63,733 nt of DNA from a virus: positions 1-63,733 of the IMG/VR virus record IMGVR_UViG_3300018083_000029; one strand, given 5' to 3'. A program made the translations under genes and the position numbers. Positions within the stretch are counted from its first letter, which is position 1. Each line of letters starts with the position of its first letter. The notes under the pieces were generated by a model. It saw only the letters and a program-made list of their open reading frames with translations. It was not told where the DNA came from and searched no databases. This document shows, one piece after another, positions 48,595 through 57,100 of the stretch.

Positions 48595-48863
48595 TACTTA
48601 GCCCTCCCACTTCCTACATTCCTAACTTCTACTTCTATCTTGTATTTCTTCCTCTCCATCCTACTCTTTAACTCGACATAGTCTGTAGCGTGCTTGCCAT
48701 CAGCAAACGTAGCTACCACTACATCCTTCTCATCATTTGGATACTCCCCTCTAGTCATTACTTTGTATACAGTCATGCTGCGGTAGCTCATCGCGCGACT
48801 CTTTCTATCTCTTGGCTTGGTTAAATAAGCATCCCAGCCGTTGGCTCTGTAGAAGTATCTCAT
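48594..48863 (-). CDS. Small basic hypothetical protein
   Basis: This 89-residue, Lys/Arg-rich protein starts MRYFYRANGWDAYLTKPRDR. A short inverted repeat, TACACC-GGC-GGTGTA (48866-48880), lies just upstream and its inner arm overlaps the likely ribosome binding region, so translation might be controlled by it. Not recognised. Confidence 0.65.
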   Translation of the reverse strand: MRYFYRANGWDAYLTKPRDRKSRAMSYRSMTVYKVMTRGEYPNDEKDVVVATFADGKHATDYVELKSRMERKKYKIEVEVRNVGSGRAK

Positions 48864-48865
48864 TT

Positions 48866-48880
48866 TACACCGGCGGTGTA
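48866..48880 (-). promoter_or_regulatory. Short inverted repeat before the 89-residue gene
   Basis: TACACC, GGC, GGTGTA forms a 6-bp stem with a 3-nt loop in the 22-bp gap after the gene at 48886. It ends three bases before the ATG. It may act as a translational block or as a small operator. Confidence 0.4.
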
Positions 48881-48885
48881 CGTTT

Positions 48886-49092
48886 TCACTTTTTATTCCT
48901 TGTAGGCATCCTGAACTGCTCTAGTTCATCTAATAATTCATCAGGGTCTTGTGTAACAATATAGACCTTATTGTTGGTCATTGTGATATGCAAAGCATTT
49001 TGTTTGTTCGCTCTTGTGAACTCACTACAGAATTCTACACTAACTATCTGTAGAACATTGATCCAGACCTTGGCGCCTATCTGTATTATCAT
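48886..49092 (-). CDS. Small hypothetical protein
   Basis: I choose ATG 49092 because GAGG sits at good spacing; ATG 49098 is too close to it (68 residues with my start). It has MIIQIGAKVWINVLQIVSVE, then beta strands and an acidic helix (DPDELLDELEQFRMP). It is the first gene of the leftward block driven by the promoter at 49149-49177. Function unknown. Confidence 0.65.
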   Translation of the reverse strand: MIIQIGAKVWINVLQIVSVEFCSEFTRANKQNALHITMTNNKVYIVTQDPDELLDELEQFRMPTRNKK

Positions 49093-49148
49093 TTTCATTC
49101 CTCTTTTGAGCATAGTCGAAAAAGGGAATGGACACCCCCTTCTCCCCG

Positions 49149-49177
49149 ATCTTAAAAAATTTTCACTCCAATGTCAA
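49149..49177 (-). promoter_or_regulatory. Leftward sigma-70-type promoter
   Basis: On the minus strand TTGACA (plus 49172-49177), 17 bp, TAAGAT (plus 49149-49154) is a good promoter pair. It should drive genes from 49092 leftwards. A weaker rightward pair, TTGACT at 49189-49194 with GCTAAC at 49212-49217, may start the rightward late transcript. Confidence 0.65.
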
Positions 49178-49223
49178 GCGAAATCTTCTTGACTTTCACT
49201 TACAACTCTAAGCTAACTACTAT

Positions 49224-49295
49224 GGGGCGCCGGATAGTTCGTTAACTGTAGTGCCCCCGTTAACTTGAGCAGTCTGGCGCCCCAACCCCATGGGG
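49224..49295 (+). promoter_or_regulatory. Structured leader ahead of the rightward tail-gene operon
   Basis: GGGGCGCC (49224-49231) and GGCGCCCC (49276-49283) form a perfect 8-bp stem. Inside are two GTTAAC copies, at 49240-49245 and 49258-49263, which could pair to each other. The palindrome CCCCATGGGG follows at 49286-49295. This lies between the divergent promoters and the first tail-region gene, so it is probably a leader or operator of the late operon. Confidence 0.5.
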
Positions 49296-49364
49296 CACAC
49301 AATTCACGAGCGGTTGCTAAGGCAGAGCGAGTGAATAAAATGAATGAACCAGGAGCACAGAACT

Positions 49365-49655
49365 ATGGCGAATATCATCTTGACTATCATTGATTCTAAA
49401 CATGGTGTTGTGAATACTTCTTATGCGTTCTCAGATGAAGACGTACAGAAGATTTACAGCGCCTATATGCACAACATGACCCCGGATAATATTAGTAAAT
49501 ATGAGGATGCAGTAACTATCTCGGCACAAAATGTAGTAGATAAAGTTTATGACGATCTACTCGGGAGAGTTGTTAGTTTTGTACATGATGAAACAATTCG
49601 CATGGCTGTAAAGGAAATGAACATCGCTCCAATACAGGCCCTACAGAAGTTATGA
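49365..49655 (+). CDS. Hypothetical protein, first gene of the tail operon
   Basis: I choose ATG 49365 behind CCAGGAGCA (96 residues) rather than the frame start at 49344. It is a mixed alpha/beta protein (ANIILTIIDSKHGVVNTSYA, then VVSFVHDETIRMAVKEMN). Its stop overlaps the next start (ATGA). Not recognised. Confidence 0.65.
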   Translation: MANIILTIIDSKHGVVNTSYAFSDEDVQKIYSAYMHNMTPDNISKYEDAVTISAQNVVDKVYDDLLGRVVSFVHDETIRMAVKEMNIAPIQALQKL

Positions 49656-50044
49656 AACTTGAGCGAGCCCGCTTCAAATCCAAACCCAATAATTACTTCA
49701 AGCGGGCAGCCGTGGACGTGCTCCATGACAAAATGGTATTCTATGAGTCCCGCGGAACGGACTTATTTGTTGCTCTCAAAAAAGAACTTAAAGATAACGG
49801 AGCGGCCAGGGGCGATCTCTTAGTAGCTCTCTCTAAGCAAATTATACACTGTAACGACATGGCGGTAGAGTGCGCACATAAGTTAGCTCCTTATCAGAAT
49901 GCTAAACTACAGTCCATTGAAGTTAAGAAGAAAGTCACTCATAAATTTGTTATACAGGCCCCCAAGCCTTCCCAAGACCCGGAGCATTGGCTACAGTTGG
50001 CTGAGCAAACAAAACTGCTCCCGGCGCCGGAGAAAATATCGTGA
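49652..50044 (+). CDS. Possible small terminase subunit-like protein
   Basis: This 130-residue protein starts KLERARFKSKPNNYFKRAAV and has a conserved-looking segment, CAHKLAPYQNAKLQSIEVKK, of the kind seen in small terminase and packaging-linked proteins, which otherwise have not been found in this genome. The C-terminal tail is Pro/Gln-rich. The large terminase lies 8.5 kb further on, so the assignment is uncertain. Confidence 0.4.
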   Translation: MKLERARFKSKPNNYFKRAAVDVLHDKMVFYESRGTDLFVALKKELKDNGAARGDLLVALSKQIIHCNDMAVECAHKLAPYQNAKLQSIEVKKKVTHKFVIQAPKPSQDPEHWLQLAEQTKLLPAPEKIS

Positions 50045-50622
50045 GTTTCATATATGACCTGTTCGCTACTTGGGATGATGCGGGCACTACTTATTACGGA
50101 TTTGCTCTAACCATATCTGACGGCGACGGTGGTGAACCTGTAGCTGGTTCAGAATCTAGAGCAATTAATATTGTCAATGTAGATGAATCAGTATTCAGCG
50201 TAGATCAGTATGGGGCTATACGGTTTGGGGCAGACCAATACACCATAGGCGCTGAAGATGGGTTTGTATTCTTTACAGAGGCCGGAGGCTATATATTTGA
50301 TGCTGCTATAGTTATTGCTGAAAACGGTCTAAACTTTGGCGACGGCACAGGCGCAGTAATTAACAAAGATGACGATAATAATATAATCATAGAAGATGCA
50401 TCGGGGACTATAGTTGGTTGTGATTTATTTGTTGGTTACAAGGATACAACCAATCCAACAAACATGACAGAAGGATTTCTATTCACTCCACGAACAGCTG
50501 GATCGCCCGTTGATACACCAGCAGTAGACTCAGATAGCGCATGCGCTACAGTAGTAGACACAGTAAACGATAAATTATGGTTCTACTACGGAGCGGCTTG
50601 GCACTTTATAGACATAACCTAA
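50041..50622 (+). CDS. Tail fibre-related protein with shared N-terminal module
   Basis: GTG 50041 overlaps the previous stop (193 residues). The N-terminal 60 residues (MSFIYDLFATWDDAGTTYYG start) are clearly related to the starts of the spike at 50951 and the giant fibre at 54185, so the module probably attaches these proteins to the same site on the virion. The rest is beta-rich with a C-terminal strand (AWHFIDIT) typical of short fibres. It may be a fibre part or an adaptor. Confidence 0.7.
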   Translation: MSFIYDLFATWDDAGTTYYGFALTISDGDGGEPVAGSESRAINIVNVDESVFSVDQYGAIRFGADQYTIGAEDGFVFFTEAGGYIFDAAIVIAENGLNFGDGTGAVINKDDDNNIIIEDASGTIVGCDLFVGYKDTTNPTNMTEGFLFTPRTAGSPVDTPAVDSDSACATVVDTVNDKLWFYYGAAWHFIDIT

Positions 50623-50633
50623 AGGAGTAGACC

Positions 50634-50951
50634 GTGGGCACTGTTGAGCCATTCAAGATTAACATTGAAATCACACATGAAGAGTTTAGATTACTGGCAG
50701 CAGCGCTGAATACTCATATTAGATATGGCTCACAAAAAGTATCTAATAGTAAGAACGCTGCCCTGGAGCTTAAATCTTCTCTCAACGAGTTCGTTAAAAT
50801 AAATTCACTGCTTGAGAAGTTAGACAAAACCTATGACACTCAGACTCGCGCGTCCAGACCAAACATGAAGTCGTTGTTAGAACAGATGCCTAAAGTAGTA
50901 GAGCCCCCGCCTATCGCAGAGCCGGAGCCCGCGCCCGAGGAAGTTAAGTAA
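50634..50951 (+). CDS. Hypothetical helical protein
   Basis: GTG 50634 with AAAGGAG gives a 105-residue protein. The first 70 residues are alpha-helical (ITHEEFRLLAAALNTHIRYG, ALELKSSLNEFVKINSLLEK) and the end is Pro/Glu-rich. It is inserted between two tail proteins and could be a chaperone or assembly factor for them. Not recognised. Confidence 0.6.
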   Translation: MGTVEPFKINIEITHEEFRLLAAALNTHIRYGSQKVSNSKNAALELKSSLNEFVKINSLLEKLDKTYDTQTRASRPNMKSLLEQMPKVVEPPPIAEPEPAPEEVK

Positions 50952-52690
50952 TGAGCTATATCTATGCTCTAGAAGCTGTTTGGAACGACGCTGACACGGA
51001 TTATGTCGGCATTGGTATGAACTTTACCAATGGCGCCGGTGGATCGCCTGTAGCTAGTGAAGACTCTCTATTATTTGCTCTATACGATGATGGCGACGTT
51101 GTATTCTCTGTAGATATCGACGGTAACATACCTTATGCTCCTCCGTTTGGTTCTAACTCAGCAACCCGAACTCAAGCAAGTAAAAATGCCGAAGTTGTCA
51201 GCGTTAAAGATTTTGGCGCTGTGGGCGACGGGCCTAACACTGATGACACAATAGCCGTACAAAACGCTCTAGATTATATAAAGTCCGTGAGTGGTAGGTT
51301 ACTTTTCCCCCGTGGTGTATATATGTGCGCTGGTGGGCTTGAACTACTAACAACAGAAGATGTAGACATTGAAGGCGAGGGCTGGTCAAATACTTGGATA
51401 TGCACGGGGCCGACGGCAGACGTTAGATTATTCCATATTAGTGGCGGCAGGTGCTGCTTACGTAATATCGGGCTCATGGGCTCGGGAGCACAGCTTAATT
51501 ATTCACCCACGATAGCTCCGAATGATATCTCCGACACAAGTTATGCTCTGCACATTGGCGATCAGGGTACATTCCAGTTAGATAAGTGTCTTGTCTTTGG
51601 CGGTTCTAATTGTGTACTCGTCGAAGGTTTTGATTTGCTCTCTAACGATTCTTGGGTTGCCTTTGGTTATGGCACGTCTAACTGGTTACAACGCGGCAAC
51701 GGTCTGTGGGTTCATAGGCTTAATCTAGATCATCAATATCCCGTTGGATCAACTAGTACCGATTCTGATCCTTGGCAGGCTGGACATGTTTATAGCGCTA
51801 ATGACCTCGCTGTAGTCGATGGGTTTAATCTTCAGTGCTTAACAGGTGGCACCTCTGCTGGTACAGCCCCAACAATTCTACCGTATTTACAGGAGATAGA
51901 CGACGGCAGTGTAACTTGGTTACTTGCCTCTAGGGTAGACAGCTCATCATACGAGCAGAACTCAGGCGGCTCCGAGTGCTATCTTAATCTGGTAGATATT
52001 ACATCTTGTACAGAGAATGCGATTCGTTTTGTTGATGACTTTTCGAGTGTGCCGTCTTATATTAATATGTCTCAATCTATTATAGGTGGGACTATTGGGC
52101 CGGCTATGAGTATAAGAGCTGGGCATAGTGTTTTTATGTCTAACTGCTTATGCGGGCCTATAGAGTTTATAGATGATTGGGCAGGCAACGCGTATATATC
52201 TCATAATAACATAGGCGGGGGTAACACGGCTATCTATCTAGGAAGCACTGCTGTTAATCATGATTTTAGCCATAATAGGTTCTCCTCGCCTGTTGGCGCA
52301 GGTTCAACCGCCATCGAGATTGATGCTGCCACCACAGCGTTAGTCATAGAGAGTAACATCCTTGGTAACTATGCAACAGGTATATCGTTAGTTACAGGCT
52401 GTAATCAATATGTCATTGCAAACAATGACGCCTCAAGCATAACCAGTGATCCACTGGTAGACAACGCTAATGGTAACATCAAAACCATCCAGGGTAATCT
52501 GGGCATAGATGATATCTTGGGGAACAAGGTTACATATTCAGCGTCTACCACAGACAGAGCTTCATTACAGATTCCCACAGGCGCAGCGCCAACGTCTCCA
52601 ATAGACGGGGAAATTTGGCGCGAGGACAACACAGACACCGGACTAAAGATCAGAATCAACGGTATGACAAAAACCATAGTTGTAGCTTAA
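50951..52690 (+). CDS. Tailspike with pectate-lyase-type beta helix
   Basis: This 579-residue protein has, after the shared N-terminal module (MSYIYALEAVWNDADTDYVG), the linker VVSVKDFGAVGDG followed by TDDTIAVQNALDYI, the standard entry to a right-handed beta helix (pectate_lyase_3). The central 300 residues carry repeated Asn/Ser/Gly-rich turns. Such spikes usually bind and often cut surface polysaccharide. The C-terminal part (GEIWREDNTDTGLKIRING) may form a trimer cap. The catalytic residues cannot be assigned by eye. Confidence 0.85.
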   Translation: MSYIYALEAVWNDADTDYVGIGMNFTNGAGGSPVASEDSLLFALYDDGDVVFSVDIDGNIPYAPPFGSNSATRTQASKNAEVVSVKDFGAVGDGPNTDDTIAVQNALDYIKSVSGRLLFPRGVYMCAGGLELLTTEDVDIEGEGWSNTWICTGPTADVRLFHISGGRCCLRNIGLMGSGAQLNYSPTIAPNDISDTSYALHIGDQGTFQLDKCLVFGGSNCVLVEGFDLLSNDSWVAFGYGTSNWLQRGNGLWVHRLNLDHQYPVGSTSTDSDPWQAGHVYSANDLAVVDGFNLQCLTGGTSAGTAPTILPYLQEIDDGSVTWLLASRVDSSSYEQNSGGSECYLNLVDITSCTENAIRFVDDFSSVPSYINMSQSIIGGTIGPAMSIRAGHSVFMSNCLCGPIEFIDDWAGNAYISHNNIGGGNTAIYLGSTAVNHDFSHNRFSSPVGAGSTAIEIDAATTALVIESNILGNYATGISLVTGCNQYVIANNDASSITSDPLVDNANGNIKTIQGNLGIDDILGNKVTYSASTTDRASLQIPTGAAPTSPIDGEIWREDNTDTGLKIRINGMTKTIVVA

Positions 52691-52702
52691 GAGGAGAGTA
52701 CC

Positions 52703-52960
52703 ATGCCTAAAGGTGCATTCAAGTACAGTGAAATCAGTGGCTCCAAGTGTATGTCTAAATCCCAGGGTATTCTAAAGAGTGCTCAGGGTAAAATGAGTTC
52801 AGCGCACGGCGTTGTGCCCTGTAACACCAAAAACAACATGACCATTAATGCTGGTAATGCTGTTGGCCATGGCTGTCGTCCGTTTCGCAGTGGACTATTA
52901 CCCACAGCAGCTCCCGGTCATGGTGCTGGACATAAATCACAGCCCAAGGGACATAAGTAA
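52703..52960 (+). CDS. Small basic Gly/Lys-rich protein
   Basis: This 85-residue protein has a GAGGAGAG site. It is rich in Lys, Gly, His and Ser (MPKGAFKYSEISGSKCMSKS, and GHGAGHKSQPKGHK at the end). Similar in style to the protein at 53498. It may be a minor virion protein of the spike base. Not recognised. Confidence 0.6.
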   Translation: MPKGAFKYSEISGSKCMSKSQGILKSAQGKMSSAHGVVPCNTKNNMTINAGNAVGHGCRPFRSGLLPTAAPGHGAGHKSQPKGHK

Positions 52961-52962
52961 TT

Positions 52963-53229
52963 ATGGCTACTAGACCTGCCGATTACGCGCCAACAGTTCA
53001 AGACTTCTTTGCTATATCAATCGCTGTTAACACTGTTGCAAGCGCTAGAGCGGCAGGTGTAGGCCCGTTTGCTGGACTATTCTTTAGAAGCACATCGTCT
53101 GTAACTGTTATCTCTCCAACGGGCGTGTCTATGGTGATGGACGCTGTCAATAAGAATACAGTTCTTTGGATTAGCGGGAATTTTGTCAGTGTTCTCGCTA
53201 CGACAACCAATGTATTTGGAGTGATTTAA
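52963..53229 (+). CDS. Spike-base family protein, copy 1
   Basis: This 88-residue protein is a tandem duplicate of the next gene: both start MATRP, share TVASARAAGVGPFAGL and TGVS(M/L)V, and end GVI. The pattern also relates distantly to the protein at 53748, which resembles the RCAP_Rcc01079-type spike base family. All are small beta-rich proteins with two hydrophobic strands and probably form multimers at the tail or head surface. Confidence 0.7.
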   Translation: MATRPADYAPTVQDFFAISIAVNTVASARAAGVGPFAGLFFRSTSSVTVISPTGVSMVMDAVNKNTVLWISGNFVSVLATTTNVFGVI

Positions 53230-53231
53230 CT

Positions 53232-53498
53232 ATGGCAACCCGTCCTCCCGTTTATGCGCCAATTGCGTTTGATTTTTTTAACATTACAGTCAGTTGTAGC
53301 ACTGTAGCGAGTGCCCGAGCAGCCGGTGTAGGTCCATTTGCTGGACTATATTTTAAAGTTAGCTCATCGGTGACTATTATTTCGCCAACTGGCGTCTCGT
53401 TAGTAGTAGATAACGTCGTCAAAAACACTATGCTCTGGATCAGTGGTAACTATTTAGGTGCTATCGCTACGGCAACCTCGCCCTATGGAGTAATCTGA
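53232..53498 (+). CDS. Spike-base family protein, copy 2
   Basis: 88 residues, about 60 percent identical by eye to copy 1, with the block TVASARAAGVGPFAGLYFKV and WISGNY. The ATG overlaps the region after the previous stop with only a 2-bp gap. Copies may form a heteromer. Function inferred from family resemblance and position. Confidence 0.7.
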   Translation: MATRPPVYAPIAFDFFNITVSCSTVASARAAGVGPFAGLYFKVSSSVTIISPTGVSLVVDNVVKNTMLWISGNYLGAIATATSPYGVI

Positions 53499-53755
53499 TG
53501 TCCCCTCGCAAGTCTGTACCCAAGGGAATCGACCCCGCCTATCCAAATGAGAACTTTGTAAAGAGTTCTTTCATCAACAAAGGCCAAACCGACGATTATT
53601 ACGAGTATTTATGGAACTCTCCCGGTAATTATGGTCGTATTCCCGTCTCAGAAAAGGCTAAATCCTCCGGTTATGGTCATTCTATTGGCCAAAGAGCCGG
53701 AAAACTAAGATTATCGGGGACTAAGGGGGCGCATAGGATAGGGAAACGTGGTTAA
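53498..53755 (+). CDS. Small basic protein with Ser/Gly-rich start
   Basis: This 85-residue protein overlaps the previous stop. It has AYPNENFVKSSFINKGQTDD, a Tyr-rich middle and a very basic end (KLRLSGTKGAHRIGKRG). Resembles the protein at 52703 in composition. It may cap or link the spike-base proteins. Not recognised. Confidence 0.6.
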   Translation: MSPRKSVPKGIDPAYPNENFVKSSFINKGQTDDYYEYLWNSPGNYGRIPVSEKAKSSGYGHSIGQRAGKLRLSGTKGAHRIGKRG

Positions 53756-54008
53756 TACTCCCTACAGCGCACCTACTTTTGGCGCTCCAGCAGTTGACGG
53801 AATTATGATTAGTCCGTCAAATAGCACTACTTTAAACCCAATTATCCGAGGATTCTATGTAGGGTCAACCGGGGACGTCAAAATTCGCACTCCAGGTGGC
53901 ACAGATATAACATTTGTGAATATCCCTAGTGGGTATTTCATGCCCTGGTGCGCGGATAAAGTTTATTCGACCTCTACCACTGCATCAGGGATAGTAGGAG
54001 CACTATAA
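53748..54008 (+). CDS. Spike-base protein (RCAP_Rcc01079-like)
   Basis: GTG 53748 with an AGGGA site (86 residues). The order SPSNSTTLNPIIRGFYVGST, then GDVKIRTPGGTDITFVNIPS, then TTASGIVGAL matches the RCAP_Rcc01079 family of spike-base or head-surface proteins. A Gly/Leu-rich small protein follows, as in other members of that neighbourhood. Confidence 0.75.
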   Translation: MVNTPYSAPTFGAPAVDGIMISPSNSTTLNPIIRGFYVGSTGDVKIRTPGGTDITFVNIPSGYFMPWCADKVYSTSTTASGIVGAL

Positions 54009-54009
54009 A

Positions 54010-54180
54010 GTGGGTGGCCTAGCCATAGGCACTGGCCTAACTCTTGTAGAAGTAGCCGTTAGACAACGCCCAGGCGCAGGCGGGCCGCCTGTAGACCCCA
54101 CAGACCTCTTGGATAGGTTCGGAGTACAGATTTACGATAGGTTTGTAGAGAAGATAAAGACCAGAGTACCAGGACCATAA
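54010..54180 (+). CDS. Small protein (56 aa) following spike-base genes
   Basis: GTG 54010 with a GGAG site. The product starts GGLAIGTGLTLVEVAVRQRP, then a Pro/Gly stretch and a helical part (DRFGVQIYDRFVEKIKTRVP). A short glycine-rich hydrophobic start is usual for proteins in this neighbourhood. Stop at 54180, four bases before the giant fibre gene. Confidence 0.65.
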   Translation: MGGLAIGTGLTLVEVAVRQRPGAGGPPVDPTDLLDRFGVQIYDRFVEKIKTRVPGP

Positions 54181-54184
54181 AAGC

Positions 54185-57100
54185 ATGACATTTATCTATA
54201 ATATGGCTGATACGTGGAACGCCATCGGCACCACGTTTAACGCCATTTATATGAACGTGAGTGACGGCGCCGCTGGTCCAGCGGTGGGTGCGGCTGCGTC
54301 TAGAGCTTTTAGACTAGATAATGATGGCACACCTATATTTGAAGTAGACATTAGTGGAGCGTTTGTAGGTCAGAACTTTGCCGCCATAGGGAATTATGCT
54401 AGTTTTACTGAGATTACGTTTTCTCCAGGCGATCCAACGTTTGAAAGTACAACGCCTTTAGCTGATTTTCCAGTTGTATTATTGCTAAATAATCATTTTA
54501 GCGGGGATTTAAGTGGTAAGACTATTGCTGGACTTATGACATCTAATAATGTAAAGCACACAGGGGTAGTTAGTGGTAATAATATTATAGCATCTGATAA
54601 TTTATTTGCTATAGCTAGTGATTCAACAGGGGACTTCAATGAGCTTACAGGGGGAGTGTATGAAGTATATAATTTAGGGTCAGGGAATATAAATACACAA
54701 TTTGGTTTTGTGGGCATAACTGGTAATTATGGAGATAACGGCACAGTAACAAATCAAAAAGGTCTATATTTAATAAATTTAATGATCCCGGAGGCTGGAG
54801 ATACGGCAACAACTACAAATATGTATGGCGTACACATTGATTCTCCTTTTGTAATTCCTGTAGACGGTGTTTTACATAACAACTATGGTCTATATGTATC
54901 AGACCAATCCGGCATAGCCGATACTCTCAACTACAATATCTATAGCGAGGGCGATGGGATAAATTGGTTATCTGGTTGGGTGCAGGCTGGTGGGTTTCTG
55001 CCATCGGATATTTCAGTAGATAATATAGACACAAAGTTTTCAGTATCCAGAGTATTTAATAATAACGTCCCTGCTGTTGATTTGGTAGAAGGAATAACTT
55101 GTTATATCTCAGTCAGTGATACTGCAAATCCTGTAGGTACTCCAATATCTGCGGCAGACATTAGAGTATTTATTCTAGATACAAATACTCAAGATGTATT
55201 TTATGCCAGTGGAACAAGCAACACATTGGTTAATAATTCTGCTAGCGGCACAGTGGAAAATCTTATAGGTTTTAATAATTCCATAGGCAGCGAGTCTGGT
55301 GGTACTACTAATACTATGGTCGGAGTTCAGACCGAATCTGTAGCTGGTGGGGATGGTGTAGTAGATTTAATGAAAGGTTTTAATACCGCAACAGGGTTTG
55401 TGGGTACTGTTGCTGTTACAGACTCTATAGGGTTTAATATAGAATCTCCCGATATAGAAGATACCCCAACAATAACTAACAACTATGGCCTCTATATAGA
55501 AGACCAAGCAGGAGTAGCCGATACTCTCAACTACAATATCTATAGCGAGGGGGATGGGATAAATTGGTTATCTGGTTGGGTGCAGGTGGGAGGGGCTCTG
55601 CCATTTGATGTTACAGGTATTGATGTTCTTCCTAATCTATCTGTGGCAAAAATTTATGTAAATGATACCCCTATAGTTGAGTTAAATGCCGGAGTATCTG
55701 TTAATATTTCGTATAGTGATACTGCCAATGCACTAGAAAATATAGGGGCAATGTTCAACACAGTTAACATTCCAGCTACTCACACACAAAATATTGGATT
55801 TCTGTATGGTACTTCTAATTTTATGAGTGCTGCGCCTACCAGTGGAGATATAGATGAGTATGTAGGATTTAATAATGAAACTGAGTACGTAGGCTCGGGC
55901 ACAGTAGGTGCTATATCCGCAGTTAGAAGTTTTGTAGCTATAGATTCTGGCAGTGTAGGTTTTGCGGCAGGTACAAATAGTGAAATATTTTTTAGCGGCA
56001 CTGCGGCTGTAGTTGACGCGTTTGGAATGGTAATATCTACCCCAGGCGTAGAAGATACCCCAACAATAACTAACAACTATGGCCTCTTTATTGGCGATCA
56101 ATCCGGCATAGCCGATACTCTCAACTATAATATCTATAGCGAGGGGGATGGGATAAATTGGTTATCTGGTTGGGTGCAGGCTGGCGGGCACCTACCGTCG
56201 GAGGTCACAGGAGATAGTATAGATTCAGCTCTGTCTTCTGTAAGGAAGTTTGTTGATAATGCTCCAACAGTAGATACAATTTCAGCAGGATCATTCTACG
56301 TTTCATTAAGTGAAACCACTCACGCCATAGGTAGTATAACCTCGTTGGATACCCGTGTCTATGTACCAACTACAAATACACAAGATATAGAATTTATAAC
56401 AGGAACTGGAAACTTTTTAGATATTCAGCCGGTAAGTGGACTTATTGAGCTTTTGTTTGGTGTCTATCAGGAAGTAAATTATGGTGGTGGTGGTACGCTC
56501 GGTGAGCAAACCGGAATTTTAAGTCTTATAGGGGCGGATGGTGGAACAATAGGAGAAGTTTTTGGTATTCACAGTGCAACAGGAGTCAGTGGTACTACAG
56601 TTGTTGAACGTGTAACAGGTATAAATATAAGTCTTGAGATAGACGATACTCCAACCATTGCTAATACTTGTGGTCTATTTATTGGTGGATATGGTAGCGC
56701 AGGTACTGTTTCTAACTATAACATATTCTCTGAAGGCGATGGAAGCGAGGGGTTTAATCTATTCCAAGCCCAAACGGGGTTTGGTAATTATGGGACTGAT
56801 AAAATAATTACTTACTATCCTGGCGATCCTATTTATGCTGATCCGCAGCCTAATCCCCGAGGATGTATCATAATTAATAACTATTACGAAGTAGACGGTG
56901 CGTTTGAGGACAATATACTTGATTTTGCTGTGTTTACAGGAATAAAACATACAGGTTCAGGCGAACCAGGTTTCTCAAGTATTAGACAAGAACCCACAAT
57001 TAATTCTGACTCCACAGGGACTTTTGACTACATAAGAGGTGGGTATTATAATGTAACTAATTTTGGCCAAGGTAATATAGGCGACGCAGCGGGCTTGTTT

